Shown: positions 1 through 8,355 of the stretch, in pieces
Layout of the letters: the number at the start of each line of letters is the position of its first letter
How positions within the stretch are numbered: the stretch's first letter is position 1
Assembly (NCBI GenBank): GCA_001790645.1
Contig: MGDB01000103.1
Coordinates: 2,457 to 25,709 of the forward strand
DNA: 23,253 nucleotides
Reading direction: 5' to 3'
Origin: Candidatus Schekmanbacteria bacterium GWA2_38_11
Lineage (GTDB): Bacteria; Schekmanbacteria; GWA2-38-11
Notes under the pieces: generated by a model
What the model was told of the DNA's origin: nothing
The model's database searches: none
Seen by the model: only the letters and a program-made list of their open reading frames with translations
Made by a program: the position numbers and the translations under genes

Positions 1-56
1 TTACCCACCAAAGCCAAACCAAAAATATATATAAAAGGAGTAAAAATAAGTTTTTT

Positions 57-85
57 TTGAAAAGCTTGTGGGTTTGCTCTATTAT
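57..85 (+). promoter_or_regulatory. Candidate sigma70-type promoter for the ThDP decarboxylase gene
   Basis: TTGAAA at 57-62 and TATTAT at 80-85 are separated by 17 bp, which fits vegetative sigma spacing. The expected start near 92 would leave a leader of about 78 nt before the ATG at 170. I saw no other gene in 1-169. This is pattern matching only, in A+T-rich sequence where chance matches are common. Confidence 0.35.
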
Positions 86-169
86 ATAAATAGCTTTTCA
101 TAGATTACAGTTACAATTAAAAGGCAACAGATAATCTCAAACTAATATATTATATAAGCTTAAAATAGT

Positions 170-1786
170 ATGAAAGTCGGCCAGTACTTATTCAATAAAC
201 TGTATAAGGCAAATGTAAAATACGCCTTTGGGATCCCGGGGGATTTTGCTCTTCCTCTTTATGCGTCTCTTTCGCAAAGCCCTATAATTCCTATTGTAAC
301 AACCCATGAACCTTCTGCCGGGTTTGCAGCAGATGCCTATGCACGCTTAAACGGACTGGGCCTTGCAGTTGTTACTTATGGCGCAGGGGCATTAAATATC
401 ATAAACCCTATTGCACAGGCTTATGCTGAGAAATCCCCGGTAATAGTAGTAAGCGGCGCTCCTGAGATTAAGAACCGGAATCCAGACCTTCTTCTCCATC
501 ACAGGGTCAAAACCTTTGAGACCCAGATTGAGATATTCCAGCGCATAACAAATATCTCTGTTCTCCTCCAGGACCCGCACCTCATAACCGAGCAGATTGA
601 TGATGTTATTGACACTGTATTAAGAACAAAAAGACCTGGCTACATTGAAATCCCAAGGGATCTTGTTTATAAGGAGATACCAAAATTCCGGTGTAAGCAC
701 TCCAGGCGTCCGGAGAAAAAATTAGAAGTATTTAGTGAGGCCATGGAGGAGATAGTTTCAAGGATAAATGCGAGCAGGAAACCGGTAGTCATTGCAGGAG
801 TTGAAATTGAGCGCTTCGGGCTTGGAGGGAAATTTATTAAACTTGTTGAAAAATATAATTTTCCTGTTGCCACATCTATTATTGGCAAGGCAGTTTTTCC
901 GGAGCACCATAAAAACTTTATAGGGACATATATGGGGGCTGTCGGTAACCCGGCAGCAAGGAAACTGGTTGAGGAGTCTGACTGCCTCCTGATCCTGGGA
1001 GAGATGATAACTGATACCAATACAGGACTTTTCACAAGCCATATAAAACGGGAGAACCTGATCCATGCGTCTTCAGAACATATCGCTATAAGCCATCACA
1101 ATTTTGATGAAATAGATATAACAGATTTGATAAATTATTTATTAAACAGCAAAAAGATAAAAAAATTCTCATTTAAAAATAGTTTTGCTCAAAAAAAGGC
1201 TCCACCTGTTAAAGACGGCAAGCTTACAATAAAAGCCATTTTCCGGGAGCTCTCAAGCCTTCCTGACGGTAAATACTCCTTTATAACAGATGTCGGGGAC
1301 TGCCTTTTTGGATGTGTTGACCTCAATGCAGATATAATCCTGAATCCAGGCTATTACGCCAGCATGGGGTTTGGGGTTCCGGCAGCAATCGGCGCATTTC
1401 TCGCCCTGCCAAGCAGGAAACCTATTTCCCTTGTCGGGGATGGAGGGTTTCAGATGACCGGGGTTGAGATTTCAACACTTGTTAAAAGCGATATCCCGGC
1501 TCTTATAATTGTTGTCAACAACGGGGCTTTCTCAAGCCTTGAAGCCATGGACAGGAAAAGAGACTATTTCACAGTCCATAGCTGGGATTATGTAAAGCTT
1601 GCTGAATCATTAGGGGCAGAGGGGATAAGGGTCAATACATTAAAAGATTTCAAAAAAGCTTTGGAATTGGGAACGCAAAAAAACAAAGCCTTTCTTATTG
1701 AAGCTATAATTGAGAGAAGTGATATTTCAGAAACATTGGAAAGAATAGGAAACGCAGTTCACAGGAAATTTTCAAGGAAAAAGTAA
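170..1786 (+). CDS. Thiamine-diphosphate-dependent 2-keto acid decarboxylase (pyruvate/indolepyruvate decarboxylase type)
   Basis: A complete 538-residue ThDP enzyme, the usual length for the pyruvate/indolepyruvate/phenylpyruvate decarboxylase family, which converts a 2-keto acid to an aldehyde and CO2 in the cytoplasm. The N-terminal Pyr domain (about 1-170) has the cofactor-activating glutamate E47 in THEPSAGFAADAYA. The vicinal histidine pair H110-H111 corresponds to the catalytic HH of pyruvate decarboxylases and argues against an acetolactate synthase. The middle domain spans about 185-330. The C-terminal PP domain carries the Mg/ThDP motif GDGGFQ...VVNNG (about 423-452). The NNGAFSSLEAM stretch differs from the NNxGYTIE of classical PDC, so the substrate cannot be assigned. 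The ATG fits the family N-terminus, but there is no clear Shine-Dalgarno. It stands alone, upstream of the yqeY-dnaG-rpoD cluster and separated from it by a terminator-like hairpin. Decarboxylase class is fairly sure; substrate is unknown. Confidence 0.85.
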   Translation: MKVGQYLFNKLYKANVKYAFGIPGDFALPLYASLSQSPIIPIVTTHEPSAGFAADAYARLNGLGLAVVTYGAGALNIINPIAQAYAEKSPVIVVSGAPEIKNRNPDLLLHHRVKTFETQIEIFQRITNISVLLQDPHLITEQIDDVIDTVLRTKRPGYIEIPRDLVYKEIPKFRCKHSRRPEKKLEVFSEAMEEIVSRINASRKPVVIAGVEIERFGLGGKFIKLVEKYNFPVATSIIGKAVFPEHHKNFIGTYMGAVGNPAARKLVEESDCLLILGEMITDTNTGLFTSHIKRENLIHASSEHIAISHHNFDEIDITDLINYLLNSKKIKKFSFKNSFAQKKAPPVKDGKLTIKAIFRELSSLPDGKYSFITDVGDCLFGCVDLNADIILNPGYYASMGFGVPAAIGAFLALPSRKPISLVGDGGFQMTGVEISTLVKSDIPALIIVVNNGAFSSLEAMDRKRDYFTVHSWDYVKLAESLGAEGIRVNTLKDFKKALELGTQKNKAFLIEAIIERSDISETLERIGNAVHRKFSRKK

Positions 1787-1888
1787 ATATTTCTTCAATT
1801 TCCCGCTATAAAACTCTTGACAAAAAGGATAAGTGTTATAACTTTAAGAATTAACTTGAAAAATTTTTTATTTTCAAATTTTTTTATT

Positions 1889-1921
1889 AAAAAAGGGTAA
1901 AAGGATTTTTACCTTTTTTTT
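1889..1921 (+). terminator. A/U-rich intrinsic terminator after the decarboxylase gene
   Basis: A run of A and GGG followed by TAAAA (1889-1902) pairs with TTTTTACC and a T-run (1906-1921) around a GGA loop, with one bulged G. The stem is A/U-rich and ends in about eight T. It lies about 100 bp after the decarboxylase stop and only 18 bp before the yqeY ATG, so a transcript starting upstream of it would have to cross it to express yqeY. Confidence 0.5.
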
Positions 1922-1938
1922 ATTTTTTATCAGCAACT

Positions 1939-2391
1939 ATGAACCTTAAAGAGAAATTGATGTCTGAGCTTAAGGACTCAATGAAACAAGGCAATAAAAG
2001 CAAGGTTTCTGTTATTAGGTTATTGCTTTCTTCAATAAAAAATAAGGAAATTGATAAAATGGGAGAACTGTCAGATGGAGATATGATGACCATTTTGTCG
2101 CAGGCGGCAAAAATCAGGCGAGAGGCAATAGAAGGGTTTGAAAAGGGAAACAGAGATGATTTAGTTAAAAAGGAGAAGGAAGAGCTTGAAATAATAGGAA
2201 CTTATCTGCCTGTGCAGATTTCAGAAGAAAGACTCAGAGAAATTGTTAAAGAGGTTATTTTAGAGGTAAGTGCAACTTCTGCTAAAGATATTGGGAAGGT
2301 AATGAAGGCCTTAATGCCAAAAATAAGAGGCCAGGCTGATGGAAAGGTAGTAAATAAAATCGTTCAGCAGGCATTGGAAAACCAGCAGTGA
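1939..2391 (+). CDS. yqeY: GatB/YqeY domain protein
   Basis: 150 residues, the normal length for stand-alone YqeY proteins, which share the tail domain of the GatB subunit of glutamyl-tRNA(Gln) amidotransferase. The N-terminus (MNLKEKLMSELKDSMKQGNK), the mid segment KQAAKIRREAIEGFEKGNRDDLV-like region (about 52-74), the LPVQISEE turn and the C-terminal KDIGKVMKALMPKIRGQADGK region are typical of the family. Members are suspected to contact tRNA or the amidotransferase, but no activity is established. No Shine-Dalgarno is visible before the ATG, and a terminator-like hairpin ends 17 bp upstream. YqeY commonly precedes dnaG-rpoD in Gram-negative lineages, often after rpsU, which is absent here. 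Confidence 0.9.
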   Translation: MNLKEKLMSELKDSMKQGNKSKVSVIRLLLSSIKNKEIDKMGELSDGDMMTILSQAAKIRREAIEGFEKGNRDDLVKKEKEELEIIGTYLPVQISEERLREIVKEVILEVSATSAKDIGKVMKALMPKIRGQADGKVVNKIVQQALENQQ

Positions 2392-2668
2392 GACCTTTGC
2401 TGTAGGGTTGGTTCACCGAACGAACCGAATGAAATAATTATTTTAGGCACATTCGGGGAATGTGCCTAACATTTTAATAGTATATACCTTAGAAAAATAT
2501 TCATTGTCGAAGGAGAATTTATTGGGGAAGAGAGAAAAGAGGCGGGTTAATTGTAATAAACTCTTCCTTTTTAAAAGCTTTTTTTCTGATAGCACGGTCC
2601 TCGTACCACATTTAATGTCTTTAACTTAACAAAGAAGCTATATTTTTATTCAGTAACCGGAAACGTTT
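2392..2668. other. Intergenic region with two hairpins, no convincing gene
   Basis: Two hairpins lie close together. The first is GGTTGGTTC (2406-2414) against GAACGAACC (2418-2426), with one mismatch and a 3-nt loop. The second is the perfect stem described separately at 2443-2469. A 35-codon TTG-initiated frame (2522-2629) preceded by AGGAG (2511-2515) is present, but its predicted peptide resembles nothing I recognise. The gap separates yqeY from the NIF3-like gene, so the latter probably has its own promoter; I could not place it. Confidence 0.5.
2443..2469 (+). terminator. Possible terminator hairpin after yqeY
   Basis: TTAGGCACATT (2443-2453) and AATGTGCCTAA (2459-2469) form a perfect 11-bp stem around CGGGG. 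The following bases ACATTTTAAT give only a weak U-tract, so it may instead stabilise an mRNA 3' end. It sits about 50 bp after the yqeY stop. Confidence 0.4.
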
Positions 2669-3625
2669 ATGAAATTAGGCAAAATGTATGAGACTTTAGT
2701 TCAAAGAGGAATTGACTTTGACCCGAGGGGGAAAGAGCAAATTGAAAAGTATTTAAAGCTCCAGAGGGAAGCCTATGATGAGCTTAAAGGTGATAAAAAG
2801 GAGTTCTTTGATAAGGAAAGACTCACAAACCCGTTTGCCGATACAAGGATACTTTTTGGAGATACTGAGTTAGAGGTTAAAAAGGTTTTAGTCGGGATAG
2901 ACGTTGAAATCGGTGAAGTAGTCCTTGCGGACAGATTGAAGCAGAAGGGAAAGGAAATTGACCTTATAATTGCACATCACCCTGAAGGAAGGGCAATGGC
3001 TAACTTTTATGAAGTGATGCACATGCAGGCAGATATTTTAAACAAGTTTGGCGTGCCGATAAATGTGGCTGAGGGAATCCTGGAGCCAAGGATAAAAGAG
3101 GTTTCACGAAGGGTTATGCCTGCTAACTATAACAGGACTGTTGATGCTGCGAGGCTGCTGGGCATACCTCTTATGTGTGTTCATACCCCTTCGGATAATG
3201 CAGTAACAAGTTTTTTGCAGAAAGAGCTGGATAATAAAAAGCCTGAGTATGTGAAAGATGTTTTAGATTTTTTAAATAATATTCCTGAATACAGGCTTTC
3301 TCAGTCAGACCAGAGTACACCAGCTATTTTAGCAGGGTCTGAGAAAAAAAGAGCAGGAAAGATCTTTGTAGATATGACCGGCGGTACAGGTGGTCCTAAA
3401 GAGGCTTTTGAAAAACTTTCCCATACGGAAATAGGGACAATTGTAGGTATGCACATCAGTGAAGACCACCTGAAGGAAGCTGAAAAAAACCATATAAATG
3501 TAATCATAGCGGGCCATATGTCCAGTGACTCATTGGGAATGAACCTTATGCTGGATGAAATTCTAAAAAAAGAGAGGATAGAGGTTTTCCCCTGTTCGGG
3601 GTTCACAAGGTTTGTAAGAATTTAG
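2669..3625 (+). CDS. NIF3-family dinuclear-metal protein (NGG1p-interacting factor 3-like)
   Basis: 318 residues. The core is recognisable as NIF3: VLVGIDV (73-79), then IIAHHPEG with the metal-binding pair H103-H104, and near the C-terminus the IIAGHMSSDSLGMNLMLDEI segment, where NIF3 proteins place further metal-binding His and Glu residues. The NIF3 family folds into hexameric rings with a dinuclear metal site; its cellular role is unsettled and the GTP cyclohydrolase label is weakly supported. The roughly 65-residue leader before the core (DFDPRGKEQIEKYLK...) marks the longer bacterial variant. It sits between yqeY and dnaG, where many relatives have no gene. The stop is 56 bp before dnaG, so co-transcription with dnaG is plausible. 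RBS is weak (GGAAA upstream of the ATG). Confidence 0.82.
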   Translation: MKLGKMYETLVQRGIDFDPRGKEQIEKYLKLQREAYDELKGDKKEFFDKERLTNPFADTRILFGDTELEVKKVLVGIDVEIGEVVLADRLKQKGKEIDLIIAHHPEGRAMANFYEVMHMQADILNKFGVPINVAEGILEPRIKEVSRRVMPANYNRTVDAARLLGIPLMCVHTPSDNAVTSFLQKELDNKKPEYVKDVLDFLNNIPEYRLSQSDQSTPAILAGSEKKRAGKIFVDMTGGTGGPKEAFEKLSHTEIGTIVGMHISEDHLKEAEKNHINVIIAGHMSSDSLGMNLMLDEILKKERIEVFPCSGFTRFVRI

Positions 3626-3635
3626 GTATTGATAG

Positions 3636-3655
3636 GCGGAGTTTTCTAACCCCGC
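3636..3655. repeat. Small hairpin between the NIF3-like gene and dnaG
   Basis: GCGGAGTT (3636-3643) faces AACCCCGC (3648-3655) around TTCT, with one A-C mismatch. There is no T-run behind it, so it is not an obvious terminator. It resembles the other short palindromes scattered between genes in this window. Confidence 0.45.
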
Positions 3656-3681
3656 ATGTTCGAAGCAAAGGGATTGACAAA

Positions 3682-5466
3682 ATGAGCGGGTTTATCCCGG
3701 AAGAAAAGGTTGAGGAAATCAGAGTAGCCAGCGACATCTATGAAATTATTTCTGGCTACATGACCCTCAATAAAGCAGGAAAAAACTATAAGGGACTTTG
3801 TCCGTTTCATCAGGAGAAAACACCTTCTTTTGTTGTTTCTACAGAAAAACAGATGTTTCACTGTTTTGGCTGCGGACAGGGAGGAAACGTTTTTTCCTTT
3901 TTGATGAAATATGAAAATATCTCTTTTCCTGAGGCAGTTTTGTCCCTTGCAAGGAGATATGGAATACAAATAAAGCTTTCCCAAGGCAGTGATGGAGAGA
4001 GGTTTGTTGAAAAAAAGGAGCTCTTATATAAGGTAAATGATTTTGCTTATAAATCCTTTAAAAAAGCATTAAAGGAAACCCAAGAAGGGAAGGAGGCTTC
4101 AGAGTATTTAAAGAGGAGGGAGATATGTGATGACTCGATTGAGACTTTTGGAATTGGTTACTCCCTGCCGGACTGGGATTCTCTGATAAAATATTTAGAA
4201 AAAAATAAGTTTTCAAAAGAGGTATTAGTGGAATCGGGACTAGCGGTTTTAAGAGAAAACAAAAGCGGTATCTACGACCGGTTTCGTAACAGGATCATTT
4301 TCCCAATATTTCACGTCAATGGAAGGATAATAGGGTTTGGAGGGAGGAACCTCGATAACTCTTTGCCAAAATATATAAATAGTCCTGAAACATTGGTTTA
4401 TAAAAAAGGAGAAAACCTTTACGGGCTACACATTGCCAAAGAAAAGATAAAGAGTGAAGGCTATTGTGTTATTATGGAAGGTTATATAGATGTTATAACG
4501 GCCCATAAATTTGGGTTTGCAAACTCTGTAGCCTCTTTAGGTACAGCTTTAACTGAAAAACAGCTCAGGATTATCAAGGGACTGACAGAAAAAATCATCT
4601 TAGTTTACGATGCCGATAAGGCCGGGATCAATGCAGTTCTCAGGGCATGGGAAGGGGTTTTTAAAACAGAGCTCAGCGGAAAAGTAGTGGTATTACCTGA
4701 AGGAGAAGATCCTGATAGTTTCTTAAGATCAAAGGGAAGTGAAGCCTTTAAGACCTTGATAAAAAATAGCAGAGATATTGGGGAATATGTTATTGACAAA
4801 TCTATAGAGGGATATAACTTAAATATAATTTCAGACAGATCTCAGGTTTTAACTAAAGTCCTCAATATGTTAGAACCTGTTATTTGCCAGATGCGGTTTG
4901 CTGATTATTCGTTTTATCTGGCAGCTAAATTGGGGATTAATGAGGAATTTTTGTATGAAGCCGTCAAGTATGACAAAAAAAAGGATATAACTTTAATACC
5001 TTTTAAAGAAGAGGCTTTAAAATCAAAACTTGATCCCTTAGAGACTCATCTTATACAGTTAATTCTATCATCAAAAGAAATGGCAGTAATGATATTGGAC
5101 AAGATAAGTCCTGATGATTTTGAGGAACCGTTGCTTAAAAAAATTATTTTAGAAATTGCAGATTTTCGCAAAGAAAAAGAAGACCTCGAACCCAATAGAA
5201 TACTGAACCGTCTTACTGATGAAAAGACCACAGGATTAGTTTCAACCCTTTTAATCAGAGAGGAGCACTGGGGTGATATAGAGAAGGCGGCATCTGACTG
5301 TATCAAAAAGATGCAAAAAAGAAGGATCCAAAAAATGCTTTCTATTATAGAAAATGAGTTAAAATCAGCTCAAATAAAAGGTAACGAAAGTGTTCTTAAT
5401 GAACTTTTGGAAAAGAAATACAAATTATATGTTTCACTAAAAGACACAAAAATTTTAGAAAATTAA
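3682..5466 (+). CDS. dnaG: DNA primase
   Basis: 594 residues, full length for bacterial DnaG, which synthesises RNA primers at the replication fork with DnaB helicase. The N-terminal CHC2 zinc finger is intact: C40, H43, C61 and C64 in CPFHQEKTPSF...HCFGCG. The RNA polymerase/TOPRIM core follows, with the catalytic glutamate E266 in MEGYIDV and the acidic pair D310/D312 in YDADKAG; FGGRNLD lies just before it. The C-terminal 150 residues are divergent and helical, as expected for the DnaB-binding domain. AGGGA at 3669-3673, 8 nt before the ATG, supports this start. It is followed 49 bp later by rpoD, the conserved dnaG-rpoD order of the macromolecular-synthesis operon. Confidence 0.97.
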   Translation: MSGFIPEEKVEEIRVASDIYEIISGYMTLNKAGKNYKGLCPFHQEKTPSFVVSTEKQMFHCFGCGQGGNVFSFLMKYENISFPEAVLSLARRYGIQIKLSQGSDGERFVEKKELLYKVNDFAYKSFKKALKETQEGKEASEYLKRREICDDSIETFGIGYSLPDWDSLIKYLEKNKFSKEVLVESGLAVLRENKSGIYDRFRNRIIFPIFHVNGRIIGFGGRNLDNSLPKYINSPETLVYKKGENLYGLHIAKEKIKSEGYCVIMEGYIDVITAHKFGFANSVASLGTALTEKQLRIIKGLTEKIILVYDADKAGINAVLRAWEGVFKTELSGKVVVLPEGEDPDSFLRSKGSEAFKTLIKNSRDIGEYVIDKSIEGYNLNIISDRSQVLTKVLNMLEPVICQMRFADYSFYLAAKLGINEEFLYEAVKYDKKKDITLIPFKEEALKSKLDPLETHLIQLILSSKEMAVMILDKISPDDFEEPLLKKIILEIADFRKEKEDLEPNRILNRLTDEKTTGLVSTLLIREEHWGDIEKAASDCIKKMQKRRIQKMLSIIENELKSAQIKGNESVLNELLEKKYKLYVSLKDTKILEN

Positions 5467-5515
5467 GGTAAGGTAAGGTATAGTAAGTTACATTTTCATA
5501 AAGGAGACTTTTTTT

Positions 5516-7291
5516 ATGGAAAATAGAAATCTTGCTGAAGTAAGACAGTTGATCTCAGCAGGCAAGAAAAAGGGATTTTTAACATTCGATGAAGTAAATG
5601 AAATGCTTCCTCCCGATTTAACGGATTCAGAGCAGATAGATGACATAATGATGCTTTTTGATGAAATGGATATTGAAATCATAGACTCTAAGCCAATTAA
5701 TAAAAAGGAAGAAGAAACAGAAGAGCCTCTTGAGGAACCTGATGAAAAAGATAAGATTGAAGATGATAAGCTCCTTTTTCTTTCTGAGCTATACGGCAAA
5801 ACAGATGATCCTGTAAGGATGTATTTAAGAGAAATGGGAGACGTATCTCTTCTTACCCGTGAAGGAGAAGTGGAGATAGCAAAAAAGATTGAGAGGGCAG
5901 AAACCCAGATCATAAATGCTGTAATTACAACTCCTTTAGCTATAAGAGAAGTCGTTTCCATCGGGGACAGGATCAAAAAAGGACGGCTGAAGATTGGCAA
6001 TGTAGTTAGTGTAAATGATTTTGATGAGCTTTATTCAGAAAAAGCTAAGAAAGAGCAAAAGAGAGTTCTGGATTTAATAGATAAGATTAAAGGTAAAGAA
6101 AAGGACTATTCAAAGCTTTTAAAAGAGCTTAATAAATTTGATAGTGAGAGTAAAGAACATAAAAGAGTCAGAGAAAAACTTCTAACAACCCACAATGAAC
6201 TTGTTGAACTGATAAGAGATATCCAGTTCAGCCAAAGGCAAATAGACAAAATTGCTTCAAAGCTTGAGGCCTTGCTTGAAAGGGTAGAGAAGGCTGAACA
6301 GGAGATAAGGGAGTTAGAAGAAAAGATAAAAACACTTTCTTCCCTAACAAAATCTCCTGCAAAAAAGACATCAAAGAAAAAGAGAGAAAAACCTTTAAAA
6401 GGCAACAGCAAGATTGCCAGGGAGATTAATGATGCTGAAAGGTTGATTAAAAATGGACGGCGTAAAATCAGAAAAGTGGAGCTTGAGGCGAACCTTTCAA
6501 GTGAGCAGATAAAGAATGCTATAATGCTGATAAGTGAAGGAAGGATAAAGGATAAATTAGCCAAATCAGAGCTGGCAAAGGCTAATCTGCGGCTGGTGGT
6601 AAGCATTGCAAAAAAATATACCAACAGGGGACTCCAGTTTCTGGACCTGATACAGGAAGGCAATATTGGTTTAATGAAAGCGGTGGAAAAATTTGAATAT
6701 AAGAGAGGTTATAAATTTTCTACTTATGCAACCTGGTGGATAAGGCAGGCAATTACAAGGGCAATCGCTGACCAGGCGCGGACTATCAGGATACCAGTCC
6801 ATATGATTGAAACCATTAATAAGCTGATCAGGACTTCAAGGCATTTGGTCCAGGAAATAGGCCGAGAGCCAACTCCTGAGGAAATTGCAGAAAAGATGGA
6901 ACTCCCTGAAGAAAAGATCCGGAAGGTTTTAAAGATTGCTAAGGAACCTATCTCCCTTGAAACTCCAATCGGGGAAGAGGATGACAGTCATTTAGGAGAT
7001 TTCATAGAAGACACAAAGGCTGTTTCTCCTGCTGATGCAGTGATAGGTTTAAACTTAAGAGAGAAAACAAGAGAGATTTTGAAAACCCTGACCCTGCGGG
7101 AAGAAAAGGTACTGCGGATGCGCTTTGGGATAGATGTTAATGCAGAGCATACATTAGAGGAAGTTGGTAAGGATTTTAATGTTACAAGAGAGAGGATCAG
7201 GCAGATTGAGGCAAAGGCCTTGAGAAAACTCCGCCATCCAAGCCGAAGCAAGAGGTTGCGGTCTTTTGTAAGTTTACCTGAAACTACGTAA
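5516..7291 (+). CDS. rpoD: RNA polymerase primary sigma factor (sigma70/RpoD)
   Basis: 591 residues. Region 1.1 (about 1-60) and region 1.2 ([12 protein letters not shown], about 97-130) identify a group 1 sigma rather than an RpoS-like one. A long, lysine/glutamate-rich non-conserved region follows (about 150-340), with coiled-coil-like helices and a basic patch [13 protein letters not shown]. Region 2 begins near residue 350 ([14 protein letters not shown]...[19 protein letters not shown]), with the -10 recognition helix in [19 protein letters not shown]. Region 3 follows at about 430-500. Region 4 starts near 525, and its -35 recognition helix is [21 protein letters not shown] strong AAGGAGA (5501-5507) lies 8 nt before the ATG. 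A direct triplication of GGTAA occurs in the 49-bp gap after dnaG. A tRNA gene begins 10 bp after the stop. Confidence 0.98.
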   Translation: MENRNLAEVRQLISAGKKKGFLTFDEVNEMLPPDLTDSEQIDDIMMLFDEMDIEIIDSKPINKKEEETEEPLEEPDEKDKIEDDKLLFLSELYGKTDDPVRMYLREMGDVSLLTREGEVEIAKKIERAETQIINAVITTPLAIREVVSIGDRIKKGRLKIGNVVSVNDFDELYSEKAKKEQKRVLDLIDKIKGKEKDYSKLLKELNKFDSESKEHKRVREKLLTTHNELVELIRDIQFSQRQIDKIASKLEALLERVEKAEQEIRELEEKIKTLSSLTKSPAKKTSKKKREKPLKGNSKIAREINDAERLIKNGRRKIRKVELEANLSSEQIKNAIMLISEGRIKDKLAKSELAKANLRLVVSIAKKYTNRGLQFLDLIQEGNIGLMKAVEKFEYKRGYKFSTYATWWIRQAITRAIADQARTIRIPVHMIETINKLIRTSRHLVQEIGREPTPEEIAEKMELPEEKIRKVLKIAKEPISLETPIGEEDDSHLGDFIEDTKAVSPADAVIGLNLREKTREILKTLTLREEKVLRMRFGIDVNAEHTLEEVGKDFNVTRERIRQIEAKALRKLRHPSRSKRLRSFVSLPETT

Positions 7292-7301
7292 AGCCAAGCT
7301 T

Positions 7302-7374
7302 GGGCCCATAGCTCAGCTGGAAGAGCCACCGGCTCATAACCGGTAGGTCCCTGGTTCGAACCCAGGTGGGCCCA
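7302..7374 (+). tRNA. tRNA with CAT anticodon (elongator Met or lysidine-modified Ile2)
   Basis: A complete cloverleaf. Acceptor GGGCCCA (7302-7308) pairs with TGGGCCC (7367-7373), with discriminator A7374. D-stem GCTC/GAGC (7311-7314/7323-7326). Anticodon stem ACCGG/CCGGT (7328-7332/7340-7344) with loop CTCATAA and anticodon CAT at 7335-7337. Variable loop AGGTC. T-arm CCTGG-TTCGAAC-CCAGG (7350-7366). It is not the initiator: the 1-72 pair is G-C and the anticodon stem lacks the three consecutive G-C pairs. CCA is not encoded (A is followed by AATTAT). It lies 10 bp after rpoD, so it may be processed from the rpoD transcript. Met versus Ile2 cannot be settled by eye. Confidence 0.95.
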
Positions 7375-7421
7375 AATTATTGAAGGCTTTTATAGCTTTC
7401 ATTGATTACATAGATTAAAAA

Positions 7422-7465
7422 AGATTACAGCGATTTTATTAAATAATATATAATTTGTGTAATCT
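7422..7465. repeat. GATTACA-type imperfect inverted repeat
   Basis: AGATTACA (7422-7429) is mirrored by TGTAATCT (7458-7465), with partly complementary flanks. A further TGATTACATAGATT copy lies just upstream (from about 7403), and a related AGATTACAG occurs near 102-110. It looks like the remnant of a short dispersed A+T-rich repeat. Confidence 0.4.
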
Positions 7466-7576
7466 CTAAACAATCTCCGGAATCAAAGGTCGAAGACCTT
7501 TAAAAAGGAAGTAAAAGAATTTGAGAATTGATTTAAAATATTGGGATAAGAAAGGTTCTTTTTATTCCTGCAAAAA

Positions 7577-7608
7577 AGAGAGTGCAGAAATGCACTCTCT
7601 TTTTTTTT
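7577..7608 (+). terminator. Strong intrinsic terminator after rpoD-tRNA
   Basis: AGAGAGTGCA (7577-7586), loop GAAA and TGCACTCTCT (7591-7600) form a perfect 10-bp stem with a stable tetraloop, followed by eight T (7601-7608) and preceded by an A-tract. The A-tract means it could also act on the opposite strand. Confidence 0.9.
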
Positions 7609-7638
7609 GTAAAAAGCTATCTTCTGAGGTGAAAAAAG

Positions 7639-8343
7639 GTGAATGAACAATTGAAATTGCTGGTAAATCTGCAAGATTTAGATCTCAAGATGCTGGATTT
7701 AGAAAAGCTGAAGAATAATATCCCGAAGGAAATTGAACAAAACAGAGAAAACTTTAAATCTGCAGAGGATGAATTTAAAAATGAAGAATCTGAATTAAAG
7801 GAAATCCAGAAAACCATACGGCTTAAAGAGGGGACTTTGAATGACGAAACAGAGCACCTCAAAAAAACCCAGGTTAAATTAAATGAAGTAAAAACAAACA
7901 AGGAATACTCTGCGATTTTAAAGGAAATTGATTCTATAAAAGAGAGAAAGGATCAGTTGGAAGAAGGGATAATAGTACTCCTTGACAAAGTTGAGATCGC
8001 CAAAGAGAAGATAGAAAAATCCAGGGGAAAGGCAAGTCAGGAAAAGAAAATCTGGGAAGATGTAGTCAAAACCAAGGAGAATGAATTAAAAAGTCTTGAG
8101 GAAGAAATAAAGAAGAATCAGCTTGAAAGAGAAGATTTGGTCAAGAAGGTTGATCCAAAACTTCTTCAAAGATACCAGAAATTATCAAAACATCATGATA
8201 AAGTGGCTTTGGCTGAAGTAAAAAATAAGTCCTGCCAGGGATGCTTTATTACTATTTCACCTCAGAATTTTAATTTATTAACATCCAGTGAAAATATAAT
8301 ATCCTGTCCAAACTGCCAGAGAATCCTCTATGTCAGGGAATGA
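7639..8343 (+). CDS. Coiled-coil protein with C-terminal C4 zinc ribbon (zf-RING_7/DUF164 type)
   Basis: 234 residues. About 170 N-terminal residues are heptad-rich, E/K-dominated helices (LQDLDLKMLDLEKL...KEIDSIKERKDQLEEGI...). A short C-terminal domain follows with two cysteine pairs, SCQGC and SCPNC, making a four-cysteine zinc site. This is the build of the bacterial C4-type zinc-ribbon family. Its function is mostly unknown, although some members are linked to secretion or nucleic acid processes. GTG start: GAGGTG (7626-7631) is 7 nt upstream, and the nearby ATG at 7643 is out of frame. The PBP2 gene begins 12 bp after the stop, with its Shine-Dalgarno overlapping this stop codon, so the two are almost certainly co-transcribed and perhaps translationally coupled. 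Placement after rpoD and a CAT tRNA is conserved in several Gram-negative groups. Confidence 0.88.
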   Translation: MNEQLKLLVNLQDLDLKMLDLEKLKNNIPKEIEQNRENFKSAEDEFKNEESELKEIQKTIRLKEGTLNDETEHLKKTQVKLNEVKTNKEYSAILKEIDSIKERKDQLEEGIIVLLDKVEIAKEKIEKSRGKASQEKKIWEDVVKTKENELKSLEEEIKKNQLEREDLVKKVDPKLLQRYQKLSKHHDKVALAEVKNKSCQGCFITISPQNFNLLTSSENIISCPNCQRILYVRE

Positions 8344-8355
8344 GGGATTGTTTTC

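Larger units (their letters stand above)
7375..7638. other. Gap between the tRNA and the zinc-ribbon gene
   Basis: No gene is seen. The stretch holds the GATTACA-type inverted repeat (7422-7465) and the strong bidirectional-looking terminator (7577-7608), both listed separately. The terminator separates rpoD-tRNA transcription from the next operon, so a promoter for the zinc-ribbon/PBP2 pair would have to lie within the few bases after 7608 or read through; none is evident. Confidence 0.5.

Noticed and set aside
1817..1842. TTGACA with TATAAC as a complete promoter
   Set aside because: The spacing between the two is only 14 bp, too short for a normal sigma70 promoter; not listed as a feature.
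2522..2629. 35-codon TTG frame with AGGAG upstream
   Set aside because: Kept only as a low-interest observation; the predicted peptide has no family resemblance and the length is within chance.
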